Positions 1 through 5,768 of a stretch of 5,768 bases of DNA are shown here, one piece after another. A program made the translations under genes and the position numbers. The notes below the pieces were generated by a model. It saw only the letters and a list, made by a program, of their open reading frames with translations, had not been told where the DNA came from and searched no databases. The first letter of the stretch is position 1, and every line of letters starts with the position of its first letter. The DNA lies in assembly GCA_947631755.1 (NCBI GenBank), contig CANRMO010000158.1, positions 1 through 5,768 of the forward strand, written 5' to 3'. Source of the DNA: an uncultured Lachnospiraceae bacterium (GTDB taxonomy: Bacteria > Bacillota > Clostridia > Lachnospirales > Lachnospiraceae).

Positions 1-674
1 TTCCGTGTAATGGCATAGAAATAATCTGTCTCAATTGTATCCAGTATTTTTTCATGCTCTGCCCGGCGCAGGTTGCTGGTGAGGATTGTGTCAATGGTTC
101 CGTTCTGCAGATCCGCCTCCAGCTGGCTGGCATCGTCGTATTCCCGGGTCTTATAGGTAAATCCGTTTTCCTCTGCGAAACCGGCCAGGCTCTTGTTCTG
201 GCTGCTTCCGGTAACCAATCCCACCGTCATACCGTCGTATGTGCTGTAATCTCCGGAGCGGATTTTTGTGTTTTTCTCCTGAATCGATAATACCGTGCTG
301 TTGCGTTCGATCGGGAGGGAGAATGCGAATTTTTTTGCCCGCTGTCTGGTTTTTCTGGCGGATGTAACCACATCAATCTCACCATGTTCCAGCATCGTCT
401 GCATCTCCTCCCAGGACTTGTCATAGCCGGTATACACAAAATTCAAATGGGAGTATTGGGAAATCATGTTCAGCAATTCAATGCCATAGCCGGAATAATT
501 GCCATTGCTGTCTTGCATATGATAGCCGTCAAAGAAGAAAACGCCTGCCTTTACTGTTCGGTTGTTGTCCTTTTCCGCTGCAGCCGCGGATGAGATGTTA
601 GATGAGGCCAGCACAAAGCATATAAGCAGTGCAAAGATTTGCTTGATGTATGGCCGTTTCTGTTTTCTTTTCAT
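1..674 (-). CDS. Exported solute-binding (SBP_bac_3-like) sensor protein, N-terminal part, cut by window edge
   Basis: I translated the minus strand by eye: an open frame of 224 codons from ATG at 674 reaches the left edge with no stop. Residues 1-33 form a signal peptide or signal anchor: basic MKRKQKR, a hydrophobic run around 13-25, then an Ala-rich stretch (30-33) ending at a plausible AAA-AEK cleavage site. From about residue 41 the pattern fits a type-2 periplasmic binding domain: VKAGVFFFDGY, SGYGIELL (61-68), SWEEMQTMLEHGEIDVV (87-103), then a second-lobe segment VGLVTGSSQN (151-160) and LEADLQNGTIDTIL (185-198). The protein would bind a small ligand, such as an amino acid or peptide, outside the membrane. 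In clostridia such domains commonly precede GGDEF, EAL or histidine kinase modules; the output here lies outside the window, so a plain ABC-transporter binding protein is also possible. An in-frame ATG at 695, preceded by GAGGA, could be the true start (7 residues longer); TGA at 698-696 blocks anything further upstream. Confidence 0.85.
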   Translation of the reverse strand, partial: MKRKQKRPYIKQIFALLICFVLASSNISSAAAAEKDNNRTVKAGVFFFDGYHMQDSNGNYSGYGIELLNMISQYSHLNFVYTGYDKSWEEMQTMLEHGEIDVVTSARKTRQRAKKFAFSLPIERNSTVLSIQEKNTKIRSGDYSTYDGMTVGLVTGSSQNKSLAGFAEENGFTYKTREYDDASQLEADLQNGTIDTILTSNLRRAEHEKILDTIETDYFYAITR

Positions 675-747
675 TCGCTCAATTCCTTTTTCCATTCATT
701 CTGTCCTCAAAAGCCAGAAGCCATCAGGTAGAAACTTGTTACTTAAT

Positions 748-776
748 ATTATATTCTTTTCTGTCTATACATTCAA
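748..776 (-). promoter_or_regulatory. Sigma-A-type promoter for the leftward sensor gene
   Basis: Read on the minus strand there is TTGAAT (776-771), a 17-base spacer, and a perfect TATAAT (753-748). Transcription would start near 741, leaving a leader of roughly 45-65 bases before the candidate start codons at 695 and 674. Seen in sequence; activity is inferred. Confidence 0.7.
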
Positions 777-824
777 GGATAAAATAATTTATAGGATAAA
801 TCCCGCCGCTGATACAGAATGTTA

Positions 825-853
825 TTGAAATTCCTATTGGGCTGTGATAGCAT
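825..853 (+). promoter_or_regulatory. Probable promoter for the metallophosphoesterase gene
   Basis: TTGAAA (825-830), a 17-base spacer and TAGCAT (848-853), with an extended -10 TG one base upstream (845-846). The -10 matches consensus at only four of six positions, so this is a moderate candidate. It would start transcription near 860, just ahead of the ribosome binding site at 873. It faces away from the minus-strand promoter at 748-776. Confidence 0.5.
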
Positions 854-872
854 TTTAATATGTAATCTTAGT

Positions 873-880
873 AGAGGGGA
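873..880 (+). promoter_or_regulatory. Ribosome binding site fixing the start at 888
   Basis: AGAGGGGA lies about 7 bases before ATG 888. The longer reading that begins at ATG 819 has no such site, and its extra 23 residues precede the first conserved beta strand of the enzyme family. This site therefore decides the start. Confidence 0.75.
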
Positions 881-887
881 GAGAGAA

Positions 888-1616
888 ATGAGAGCAGTAA
901 TCCTATCTGATATCCACGGGAATTTATCTGCCCTGCGTGCTGTGCGTGATTGTGTGGGGCGGGAGACAGGTGTAGATGCCTGCCTCCTGCTGGGGGATGT
1001 GATTGACTATGGCATGCATTCTAATGAGGTAATCCGCATGCTGCAGTCGTTTTCAATCCCTGTTCTCTGCAATATATGGGGAAATCATGAAAAGGCGGTT
1101 ATGGAAGAACAGTATTCCCGTTTTTCCAGCGAGAGGGGGAAACTTTGCGCCCGGTACACAAGATCTGTTCTGGACGGCAATTCGGCCCGGTACATAGCGG
1201 ATGAAATGACGCCATACGGCCGCTGCGAGTTTGAAGTGGGAGGAAAGAGGTGCCTTGCGATACACGGCAGCCTGGAGGATGAGTATTGGCGCAGTATCTC
1301 GCCGGAGGGGGATCTGTCGGCATACCGGGAGTACGACTATGTGTTTTCGGGGCATTCCCATATCCCGCATTTTTTTGAGCGGTATTTTGAGAGTGATGAC
1401 GCCGTCATGAGAAACCGGAAAAAAGTGACGTTTATAAACCCAGGTTCTGTGGGGCAGCCGAGAAACCACAACAACCGGGCCCAGTATGCCCTGTTTGATT
1501 TTGGTACGGAGTCGGTCAGTCTCCAAAAAGTATGTTATGATATCAAAAAAGAACAGAGCGCTTACCAGGGAGAGGTGGATGAATTTTATAAAGAAAGGCT
1601 TCAGCGGGGGATCTGA
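888..1616 (+). CDS. Metallophosphoesterase, calcineurin-like (YfcE/ApaH-related) superfamily
   Basis: A complete 242-aa cytoplasmic protein with no signal peptide or membrane segment. The two-metal phosphoesterase motifs are all present in order: S7-D8-I-H10-G-N12 at the very N-terminus, G36-D37 in LLLGDVIDYG, G65-N66-H67-E, H126 in AIHGS, and G155-H156-S-H158. NPGSVGQPR (184-192) is the typical C-terminal signature of the bacterial subgroup with the Metallophos_2 domain. Such enzymes hydrolyse phosphomonoesters or phosphodiesters using Mn2+ or similar ions; family members differ widely in substrate, and nothing here identifies it. It is probably transcribed alone from the promoter at 825-853. 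No clear hairpin terminator follows, so some readthrough into the EAL gene 134 bases downstream is possible. The start at 888 is chosen because of the strong ribosome binding site and because the conserved DIHGN motif then falls at residues 8-12, as usual in the family. Confidence 0.92.
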   Translation: MRAVILSDIHGNLSALRAVRDCVGRETGVDACLLLGDVIDYGMHSNEVIRMLQSFSIPVLCNIWGNHEKAVMEEQYSRFSSERGKLCARYTRSVLDGNSARYIADEMTPYGRCEFEVGGKRCLAIHGSLEDEYWRSISPEGDLSAYREYDYVFSGHSHIPHFFERYFESDDAVMRNRKKVTFINPGSVGQPRNHNNRAQYALFDFGTESVSLQKVCYDIKKEQSAYQGEVDEFYKERLQRGI

Positions 1617-1641
1617 CGGTTGATTCCGGGGCAGGTTATTA

Positions 1642-1671
1642 TTGACAAAATTTTGAAATATATAGTACAAT
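1642..1671 (+). promoter_or_regulatory. Strong sigma-A-type promoter for the cysteine-domain/EAL gene
   Basis: A perfect -35 TTGACA (1642-1647), an 18-base spacer, and TACAAT (1666-1671, five of six matches) in an AT-rich setting. Transcription would start near 1678, giving a leader of about 70 bases. This indicates the downstream gene is expressed separately from the metallophosphoesterase. Confidence 0.8.
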
Positions 1672-1702
1672 AATAAAAAAGTCAAAGTTGCGTATTATTG
1701 TC

Positions 1703-1723
1703 CCAGCAGGGCCAGGCTGCTGG
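1703..1723 (+). other. GC-rich hairpin in the 5' leader of the cysteine-domain/EAL mRNA
   Basis: CCAGCAG (1703-1709) and CTGCTGG (1717-1723) are a perfect 7-bp inverted repeat around a 7-base loop. It lies between the inferred transcription start and the ribosome binding site (GAGGGG, about 1739-1744). No U-run follows, so it is not a terminator. It could stabilise the message or be a protein or RNA target; function is unknown. Confidence 0.5.
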
Positions 1724-1750
1724 AAGCGGCGCAGAAATGAGGGGTAAAAT

Positions 1751-3502
1751 ATGACGCATAGAGAGAAAGCGGAGCAGCTCCTGCGTCAGCAGTATCACTG
1801 CTCGCAGGCACTATTTGGAGCGTTTGCCAGTGACTTTGGTCTGGATCTGAAGACGGCCTTTAAGGTCAGTACCTGTTTTGGTGGAGGCATGCGCCAGGGG
1901 GGGATTTGTGGTTGTATCACGGCCGCTCTTCTCGTTCTTGGAATGGGCCTTGGGTTTTATGACTCCCAGGACAGGGAACTTGAGGTATACGGAAATAAGA
2001 AAACGAATGAGTTTATCCAACGATTTACTGAGAAGATGGGAGGCATGGTCAATTGCCGGGACATTCTTGGGCAGGATATCTCGATCCCGGAGGGGATGGC
2101 GAAGATCCGCAAAGAAGGGCTGATACTGAAAAAATGCCCCAGGGCCATTGGCATAAGCATTGAACTTTTGGAGGAGATGCTGGAAGAACATCTCAGGGAC
2201 ACGGTGGAGAGCAGCATTGATATGGAAGATATCCCGGAAAACGAGGAGATGCAGACTGTCCTGAAAGGGATCAGCAGGCGCAACCGTTTTCGGAGGAATG
2301 TCAATAATCTTTTGTATGCGACCTCAAAACCGGTGGCGTTTATACAGTTTGATATCCGCAAATTTAAGATTGTCAATGATCTGTACGGTGAAAAATTTGG
2401 GGATCAGATCCTGGATTTTGTCAAGAGCAGGCTGGTGGAGACCTGCAAAGAAGAGCAGTATTTTGTGAATCTGCGCAGTGATGTGTTTATGATTGTGACA
2501 GAGTATGAGACAGAAGAGGAGCTGGTGGCATTTATCAGGGGCCTGGATTCAGGACTTGGCAGTTTTAAAGATGTCAAACTCCAGATGACTTACGGCGTCT
2601 ATACCGTCGAGGACAGAAAAATGGAATTCCGCCAGATGGAGGACCGGGCGGCCATGGCGAGGAAAGCCGCCAAAAATAATGTGCTGACGAATATCCTGTT
2701 TTACCGGGAGCAGTTCAAGGAGTCGCTATATAATAGGAAATTTATCGAGGAAAATATGCAGTCTGCCATTGCAGAACGGCAGTTTAAGATGTACCTCCAG
2801 CCCAAATACAGTATCTCCCAGAACGAGATTATCGGGGCAGAGGCGCTGGTGAGATGGCTTCACCCGGAGCGAGGGATGATCTACCCGGATCAGTTTATTC
2901 CGGTCATAGAAGAGAATGGGTTTATCAAGCGGGTGGATTATTACATATGGAACGAGGCATGCCGTTTTATCAAAAAGTGCGGGGAAGAGGGTTTTTCTCC
3001 CTGTCCGGTTTCAGTTAATGTGTCCCGCATTCATCTGAGAGATGATGAGTGCGTACAGGTGTTAAATGATATGATCCGGGACACCGGTATTTCCCGGTCA
3101 CTCCTTGAGCTGGAGATCACGGAGACGGCGGATGACCAGCAGGTCAGCAAGAAAGCATTTCAGCTAAAAGATGAGGGGTTTACTCTTCTGATGGATGATT
3201 TCGGCAGCGGCTATTCCTCTCTCAGCATCCTTCTGGAGACGCCCTTTGATGTGATCAAGCTTGACAAGAAATTTATGGAGAATATGATGGTGTCAGAGAA
3301 AGGGAAACTGATACTGGAGCAGGTGGTCTCTATGGCAGACCGGCTGGAACTGGGACTTTTGGCGGAGGGCGTGGAGACGAAAGAGCAGGTTGAGCTGTTG
3401 CAGAACATCGGCTGCGACCAGGTACAGGGGTACTATTATGCGAAACCGATGCCAGAGGAAGAATTTTTTGAACTTCTCAAAAAACAGGAATTGAAAAAGT
3501 GA
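1751..3502 (+). CDS. C_GCAxxG_C_C redox-type domain fused to degenerate GGDEF and intact EAL domain; probable c-di-GMP phosphodiesterase
   Basis: A complete 583-aa protein without a signal peptide or obvious membrane helix, so probably cytoplasmic. Residues 1 to about 145 resemble the putative redox-active C_GCAxxG_C_C family: C17 in YHCSQALF, FGGGM (43-47), C53 in CGCITA (the family's CGAxxG), C102 in NCRDILG, and C129. About 146-190 is a linker. The GGDEF domain (about 191-318) keeps DIRKFKIVNDLYG (201-213), but its signature reads N-L-R-S-D-V-F (240-246), so cyclase activity should be lost. The EAL domain (about 335-580) keeps E364-A-L, N423, E455-I-T-E, D482-D483-F-G-S-G-Y, K503, E539 and Q559, the expected metal, substrate and catalytic positions, so it should hydrolyse cyclic di-GMP to pGpG. 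Cysteine oxidation or metal binding may tune that activity; this is inference. GAGGGG precedes ATG 1751 at normal spacing. It has its own promoter and terminator and is thus likely monocistronic. Confidence 0.92.
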   Translation: MTHREKAEQLLRQQYHCSQALFGAFASDFGLDLKTAFKVSTCFGGGMRQGGICGCITAALLVLGMGLGFYDSQDRELEVYGNKKTNEFIQRFTEKMGGMVNCRDILGQDISIPEGMAKIRKEGLILKKCPRAIGISIELLEEMLEEHLRDTVESSIDMEDIPENEEMQTVLKGISRRNRFRRNVNNLLYATSKPVAFIQFDIRKFKIVNDLYGEKFGDQILDFVKSRLVETCKEEQYFVNLRSDVFMIVTEYETEEELVAFIRGLDSGLGSFKDVKLQMTYGVYTVEDRKMEFRQMEDRAAMARKAAKNNVLTNILFYREQFKESLYNRKFIEENMQSAIAERQFKMYLQPKYSISQNEIIGAEALVRWLHPERGMIYPDQFIPVIEENGFIKRVDYYIWNEACRFIKKCGEEGFSPCPVSVNVSRIHLRDDECVQVLNDMIRDTGISRSLLELEITETADDQQVSKKAFQLKDEGFTLLMDDFGSGYSSLSILLETPFDVIKLDKKFMENMMVSEKGKLILEQVVSMADRLELGLLAEGVETKEQVELLQNIGCDQVQGYYYAKPMPEEEFFELLKKQELKK

Positions 3503-3507
3503 GAGCG

Positions 3508-3524
3508 CCCGGCGACAGTCCGGG
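3508..3524 (+). other. Small hairpin just after the EAL gene stop
   Basis: CCCGG (3508-3512) and CCGGG (3520-3524) enclose a 7-base loop, starting 5 bases after the stop codon. There is no U-tract, so it is not itself a terminator; it may add to 3' end structure upstream of the real terminator at 3540-3578. Confidence 0.35.
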
Positions 3525-3539
3525 TCCGGTATAAGTGGG

Positions 3540-3578
3540 AAACCATCTCCGGCTGTCAGGCTGCGGGGTGGTTTTTTT
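3540..3578 (+). terminator. Rho-independent terminator of the EAL gene
   Basis: AAACCA (3540-3545) pairs with TGGTTT (3569-3574). With one bulged T at 3546 the stem continues through CTCCG (3547-3551) against CGGGG (3564-3568, including one G-U pair), closing a 12-base loop. A run of seven T (3572-3578) follows. It insulates the EAL gene from the heat-shock gene downstream. Confidence 0.85.
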
Positions 3579-3620
3579 CGCGGATCCAGTAGTTAGTAAA
3601 TGAAATTTTTTTGGTTTTTG

Positions 3621-3647
3621 TTAGCACTCACTATTGACGAGTGCTAA
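3621..3647 (+). promoter_or_regulatory. CIRCE operator (HrcA binding site)
   Basis: TTAGCACTC (3621-3629), nine bases, and GAGTGCTAA (3639-3647) are an exact match to the CIRCE consensus. The dyad extends three more bases on each side (TTG at 3618-3620, CAA at 3648-3650), giving 12-bp arms. CIRCE is bound by the repressor HrcA, whose activity depends on GroEL; heat or protein misfolding releases it. Here it overlaps the -35 box of the clpB promoter, so bound HrcA should block RNA polymerase directly. Confidence 0.97.
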
Positions 3648-3655
3648 CAATAGTG
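3629..3655 (+). repeat. Second inverted repeat interleaved with the CIRCE operator
   Basis: CACTATTG (3629-3636) and CAATAGTG (3648-3655) are a perfect 8-bp inverted repeat around 11 bases. One arm lies almost wholly in the CIRCE spacer and the other straddles the CIRCE end and the -35/-10 spacer. A strand folding one dyad cannot fold the other. Seen directly; any function is speculative. Confidence 0.5.
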
Positions 3656-3662
3656 TTATAGT
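3634..3662 (+). promoter_or_regulatory. Sigma-A promoter of clpB
   Basis: TTGACG (3634-3639), a 17-base spacer, and TATAGT (3657-3662), with an extended -10 TG at 3654-3655. The -35 box sits in the CIRCE spacer and its last base is the first base of the right CIRCE arm. Transcription would start near 3669, so the operator is not part of this transcript and acts at the DNA level. Confidence 0.85.
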
Positions 3663-3712
3663 AAGGGAAGAACCGGGAAATACTAATTTTCTATAGAAGG
3701 GAGTTGACGCGT

Positions 3713-5768
3713 ATGAATATTACAAAATTTACACAGAAATCCGTGGAGATTCTGAATAATCTGGAGAAAACTGCCTATGATTTTGGCAACCAGGAGATCG
3801 CTCAGGAGCACCTGCTCTACGGCATGATGACGATAGAGGACAGCCTGCTTTCTAAGCTAATGGAAAAGATGGAGATTGATCCTGCTGTCTTTCTCGCCCA
3901 GGTGGAGGGGCTTATCAAAAAGAGGCCGCGGGTCGAGGGAGGACAGGTGTACATTGGCAGCGACCTGAATAAAGTGCTTGTCTATGCGGAAAATGAGGCC
4001 CAGGCTATGGGAGATGAGTATGTCTCGGTGGAACACCTTTTCCTGAGTCTTCTGCACAAGCCCTCCCGCGAGGTGAAAGAGCTGCTAAAGGAGTTTCAGA
4101 TCGACAGAGAGCGTTTCCTTCAGGCGCTGTCAAAGATCCGCGGCAATCAGAAAGTGACAAGCGACAATCCGGAGGCGGTGTATGACAGCCTGGAGAAATA
4201 CGGGTATGATCTGGTGCAGCGGGCCAGGGATCAGAAACTTGACCCGGTAATTGGAAGAGACGGGGAGATACGGAATATGATCCAGATTTTGTCCCGGAAG
4301 ACAAAAAATAATCCGGTTCTGATCGGTGAGCCGGGCGTCGGGAAGACCGCCGTTGTAGAGGGGCTCGCCCAGCGCATCGTCCGGGGGGACGTGCCGGAAG
4401 GGCTGAAAGACAAACAGGTTTTTGCCCTGGATATGGGTTCGCTGATTGCGGGCGCGAAATACCGGGGAGAATTTGAGGAGAGGCTGAAAGCTGTTCTGGA
4501 AGAGGTGAAAGAGAGCGACGGCCAGATCATCCTGTTTATTGATGAGCTGCACACGATTGTCGGCGCCGGCAAAACTGACGGGGCCATGGATGCGGGCAAT
4601 CTTTTAAAACCGATGCTCGCCAGGGGGGAACTGCACTGTATTGGGGCGACGACACTGGATGAATACCGGATGTATATTGAGAAAGACGCCGCATTGGAGC
4701 GCCGGTTCCAGCCGGTTCTTGTGGATGAGCCCACGGTGGAAGATACAATTTCAATCCTGCGTGGGCTGAAGGACCGCTATGAGGTTTTCCACGGAGTGAA
4801 GATAACGGACGGCGCGCTTGTCTCGGCCGCTGTTCTCTCTGACCGCTATATCTCCGACCGATTTCTGCCGGACAAAGCGATCGACCTTGTGGACGAGGCC
4901 TGTGCACTGATCAAGACGGAGCTGGATTCTCTGCCGACAGAGCTGGATGAGGTACAGCGGCGCATCATGCAGATGGAGATTGAAGAGGCAGCTCTGAAAA
5001 AGGAGACAGATCATCTCAGCCAGGAGCGCCTGGAAAATCTGCAGAGAGAACTGGCTGAGCTGCGGGAGGAGTTCGCCGGGCAGAAAGCAAAATGGGATAA
5101 TGAAAAATCTTCTGTGGAGAAAGTCCATGATATCAAGGCCAGGATTGAGGAGACCAATAACCAGATCGAGATGGCAAAGCACAACTATAATCTGGAAAAG
5201 GCGGCGGAGCTTCAATACGGACAACTTCCACAGCTGCAGCAGCAGCTCGAACAGATGGAGTCCGCCATGCAGCAGAGGGAGCAGACGATGGTGCACGAGA
5301 GTGTGTCGGATGAGGAGATCGCCCGGATCATTTCCCGCTGGACAGGAATCCCGATGACAAAACTTACGGAGTCAGAGCGGAACAAGGCACTTCATCTGGA
5401 TGATGAGCTGCACCGGAGAGTGATTGGCCAGGATGACGGCGTGACAAAAGTGACGGAGGCGATCATCCGCTCCCGGGCAGGAATCAAGGATCCCACTAAG
5501 CCCATCGGGTCCTTTCTCTTCCTCGGCCCCACCGGCGTGGGAAAGACCGAGCTGGCGAAGAGTCTCGCGGAGTGTTTGTTCGACAATGAGAGCAATATGG
5601 TCCGTATTGATATGAGCGAGTATATGGAGAAATATTCTGTCTCCCGTCTGATCGGGGCTCCTCCGGGATATGTGGGGTATGAGGAGGGCGGCCAGCTGAC
5701 GGAGGCGGTGCGCCGCAAGCCTTATTCTGTAGTTCTCTTTGATGAGATTGAGAAAGCGCACCCAGATG
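3713..5768 (+). CDS. clpB: ATP-dependent protein disaggregase ClpB, N-terminal 685 residues, cut by window edge
   Basis: An open frame from ATG 3713 (preceded by AAGGGAG, 9-base spacing) runs off the right edge; full-length ClpB is about 860 aa, so roughly 170 C-terminal residues are missing. Order of domains: Clp N-domain repeats (about 1-145), first AAA+ module with Walker A GEPGVGKT (205-212), pore-loop tyrosine Y250 in KYRGEF, Walker B LFIDE (D277, E278) and arginines R330-R331; a long Glu/Gln/Lys-rich coiled-coil middle domain (about 400-525); second AAA+ module with Walker A GPTGVGKT (605-612), pore loop GYVGY (652-656) and Walker B VVLFDE (D677, E678). The long middle domain separates ClpB from ClpC and ClpA. 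ClpB is a cytoplasmic hexamer that threads aggregated proteins through its pore and works with DnaK to refold them. The CIRCE operator upstream predicts HrcA-controlled heat induction. All ATPase motifs seen look intact. Confidence 0.96.
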   Translation, partial: MNITKFTQKSVEILNNLEKTAYDFGNQEIAQEHLLYGMMTIEDSLLSKLMEKMEIDPAVFLAQVEGLIKKRPRVEGGQVYIGSDLNKVLVYAENEAQAMGDEYVSVEHLFLSLLHKPSREVKELLKEFQIDRERFLQALSKIRGNQKVTSDNPEAVYDSLEKYGYDLVQRARDQKLDPVIGRDGEIRNMIQILSRKTKNNPVLIGEPGVGKTAVVEGLAQRIVRGDVPEGLKDKQVFALDMGSLIAGAKYRGEFEERLKAVLEEVKESDGQIILFIDELHTIVGAGKTDGAMDAGNLLKPMLARGELHCIGATTLDEYRMYIEKDAALERRFQPVLVDEPTVEDTISILRGLKDRYEVFHGVKITDGALVSAAVLSDRYISDRFLPDKAIDLVDEACALIKTELDSLPTELDEVQRRIMQMEIEEAALKKETDHLSQERLENLQRELAELREEFAGQKAKWDNEKSSVEKVHDIKARIEETNNQIEMAKHNYNLEKAAELQYGQLPQLQQQLEQMESAMQQREQTMVHESVSDEEIARIISRWTGIPMTKLTESERNKALHLDDELHRRVIGQDDGVTKVTEAIIRSRAGIKDPTKPIGSFLFLGPTGVGKTELAKSLAECLFDNESNMVRIDMSEYMEKYSVSRLIGAPPGYVGYEEGGQLTEAVRRKPYSVVLFDEIEKAHPD

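Noticed and set aside
54..828. Plus-strand open frames across the left end
   Set aside because: The minus strand encodes a coherent signal peptide plus binding domain here, so frames inside 1-674 are shadows; the last frame also runs across the divergent promoter region.
819..887. Longer N-terminus of the metallophosphoesterase starting at 819
   Set aside because: No ribosome binding site precedes 819, the candidate promoter at 825-853 lies within this stretch, and 888 has a strong AGAGGGGA site.
1053..1685. Long minus-strand open frame (210 codons) opposite the metallophosphoesterase gene
   Set aside because: It lies antisense to a gene with clear catalytic motifs, its translation has no recognisable domain, and no ribosome binding site or promoter supports it.
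1680..1688. AGTCAAAGT resembling a CtsR half-site
   Set aside because: CtsR sites are tandem GGTCAAA-type heptads; only one imperfect copy is present and the gene is not a chaperone or protease gene.
1678..1750. Cyclic di-GMP riboswitch (GEMM) before the EAL gene
   Set aside because: Searched for because of the downstream function. The leader is short and has a single simple hairpin without the conserved GEMM elements.
4231..5296. Several minus-strand open frames opposite clpB
   Set aside because: They are antisense to a highly conserved ClpB frame, and their low-complexity Ser/Pro/Arg-rich or Leu-rich products are typical shadows.
3713..5768. ClpC rather than ClpB
   Set aside because: The middle coiled coil of about 120 residues (400-525) is ClpB length; ClpC has a much shorter one. 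Walker A lysines at K211 and K611 also fit ClpB spacing.

Overview
The window looks like chromosomal DNA of a Gram-positive Clostridia-type bacterium, most likely a Lachnospiraceae relative. This rests on purine-rich Shine-Dalgarno sites, AT-rich sigma-A promoters, moderate-GC genes, a perfect HrcA/CIRCE operator, and a solute-binding sensor domain of a style common in that group. The taxonomic call is inference. I see no RNA gene, CRISPR array or mobile element.

Layout. (1) Positions 1-674, minus strand: the N-terminal 224 residues of an exported protein with a solute-binding (SBP_bac_3-like) domain. It runs off the left edge, so its C-terminal output domain is unseen. (2) Positions 675-887: a divergent promoter region, with one promoter firing left into the sensor gene and another firing right. 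(3) Positions 888-1616, plus strand: a complete calcineurin-like metallophosphoesterase of 242 aa. (4) Positions 1617-1750: a strong promoter and a leader with a GC-rich hairpin. (5) Positions 1751-3502, plus strand: a complete 583-aa protein with an N-terminal cysteine domain of the C_GCAxxG_C_C family, a degenerate GGDEF domain and an apparently intact EAL domain. It is followed by a rho-independent terminator. (6) Positions 3579-3712: a heat-shock control region in which a perfect CIRCE operator overlaps the -35 box. (7) Positions 3713-5768, plus strand: the first 685 residues of the disaggregase ClpB, cut by the right edge.

How the parts relate. The most unusual gene is the three-domain protein at 1751-3502. 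It suggests a cytoplasmic enzyme that degrades cyclic di-GMP under control of cysteine chemistry, with the dead GGDEF domain as a possible GTP-sensing or structural relay. The divergent exported sensor belongs to a domain family often attached to GGDEF, EAL or histidine kinase modules, so the left half may be a signalling cluster; this cannot be confirmed because that gene is cut. The clpB unit is separated by a terminator and has its own stress-responsive promoter, so it is probably independent.
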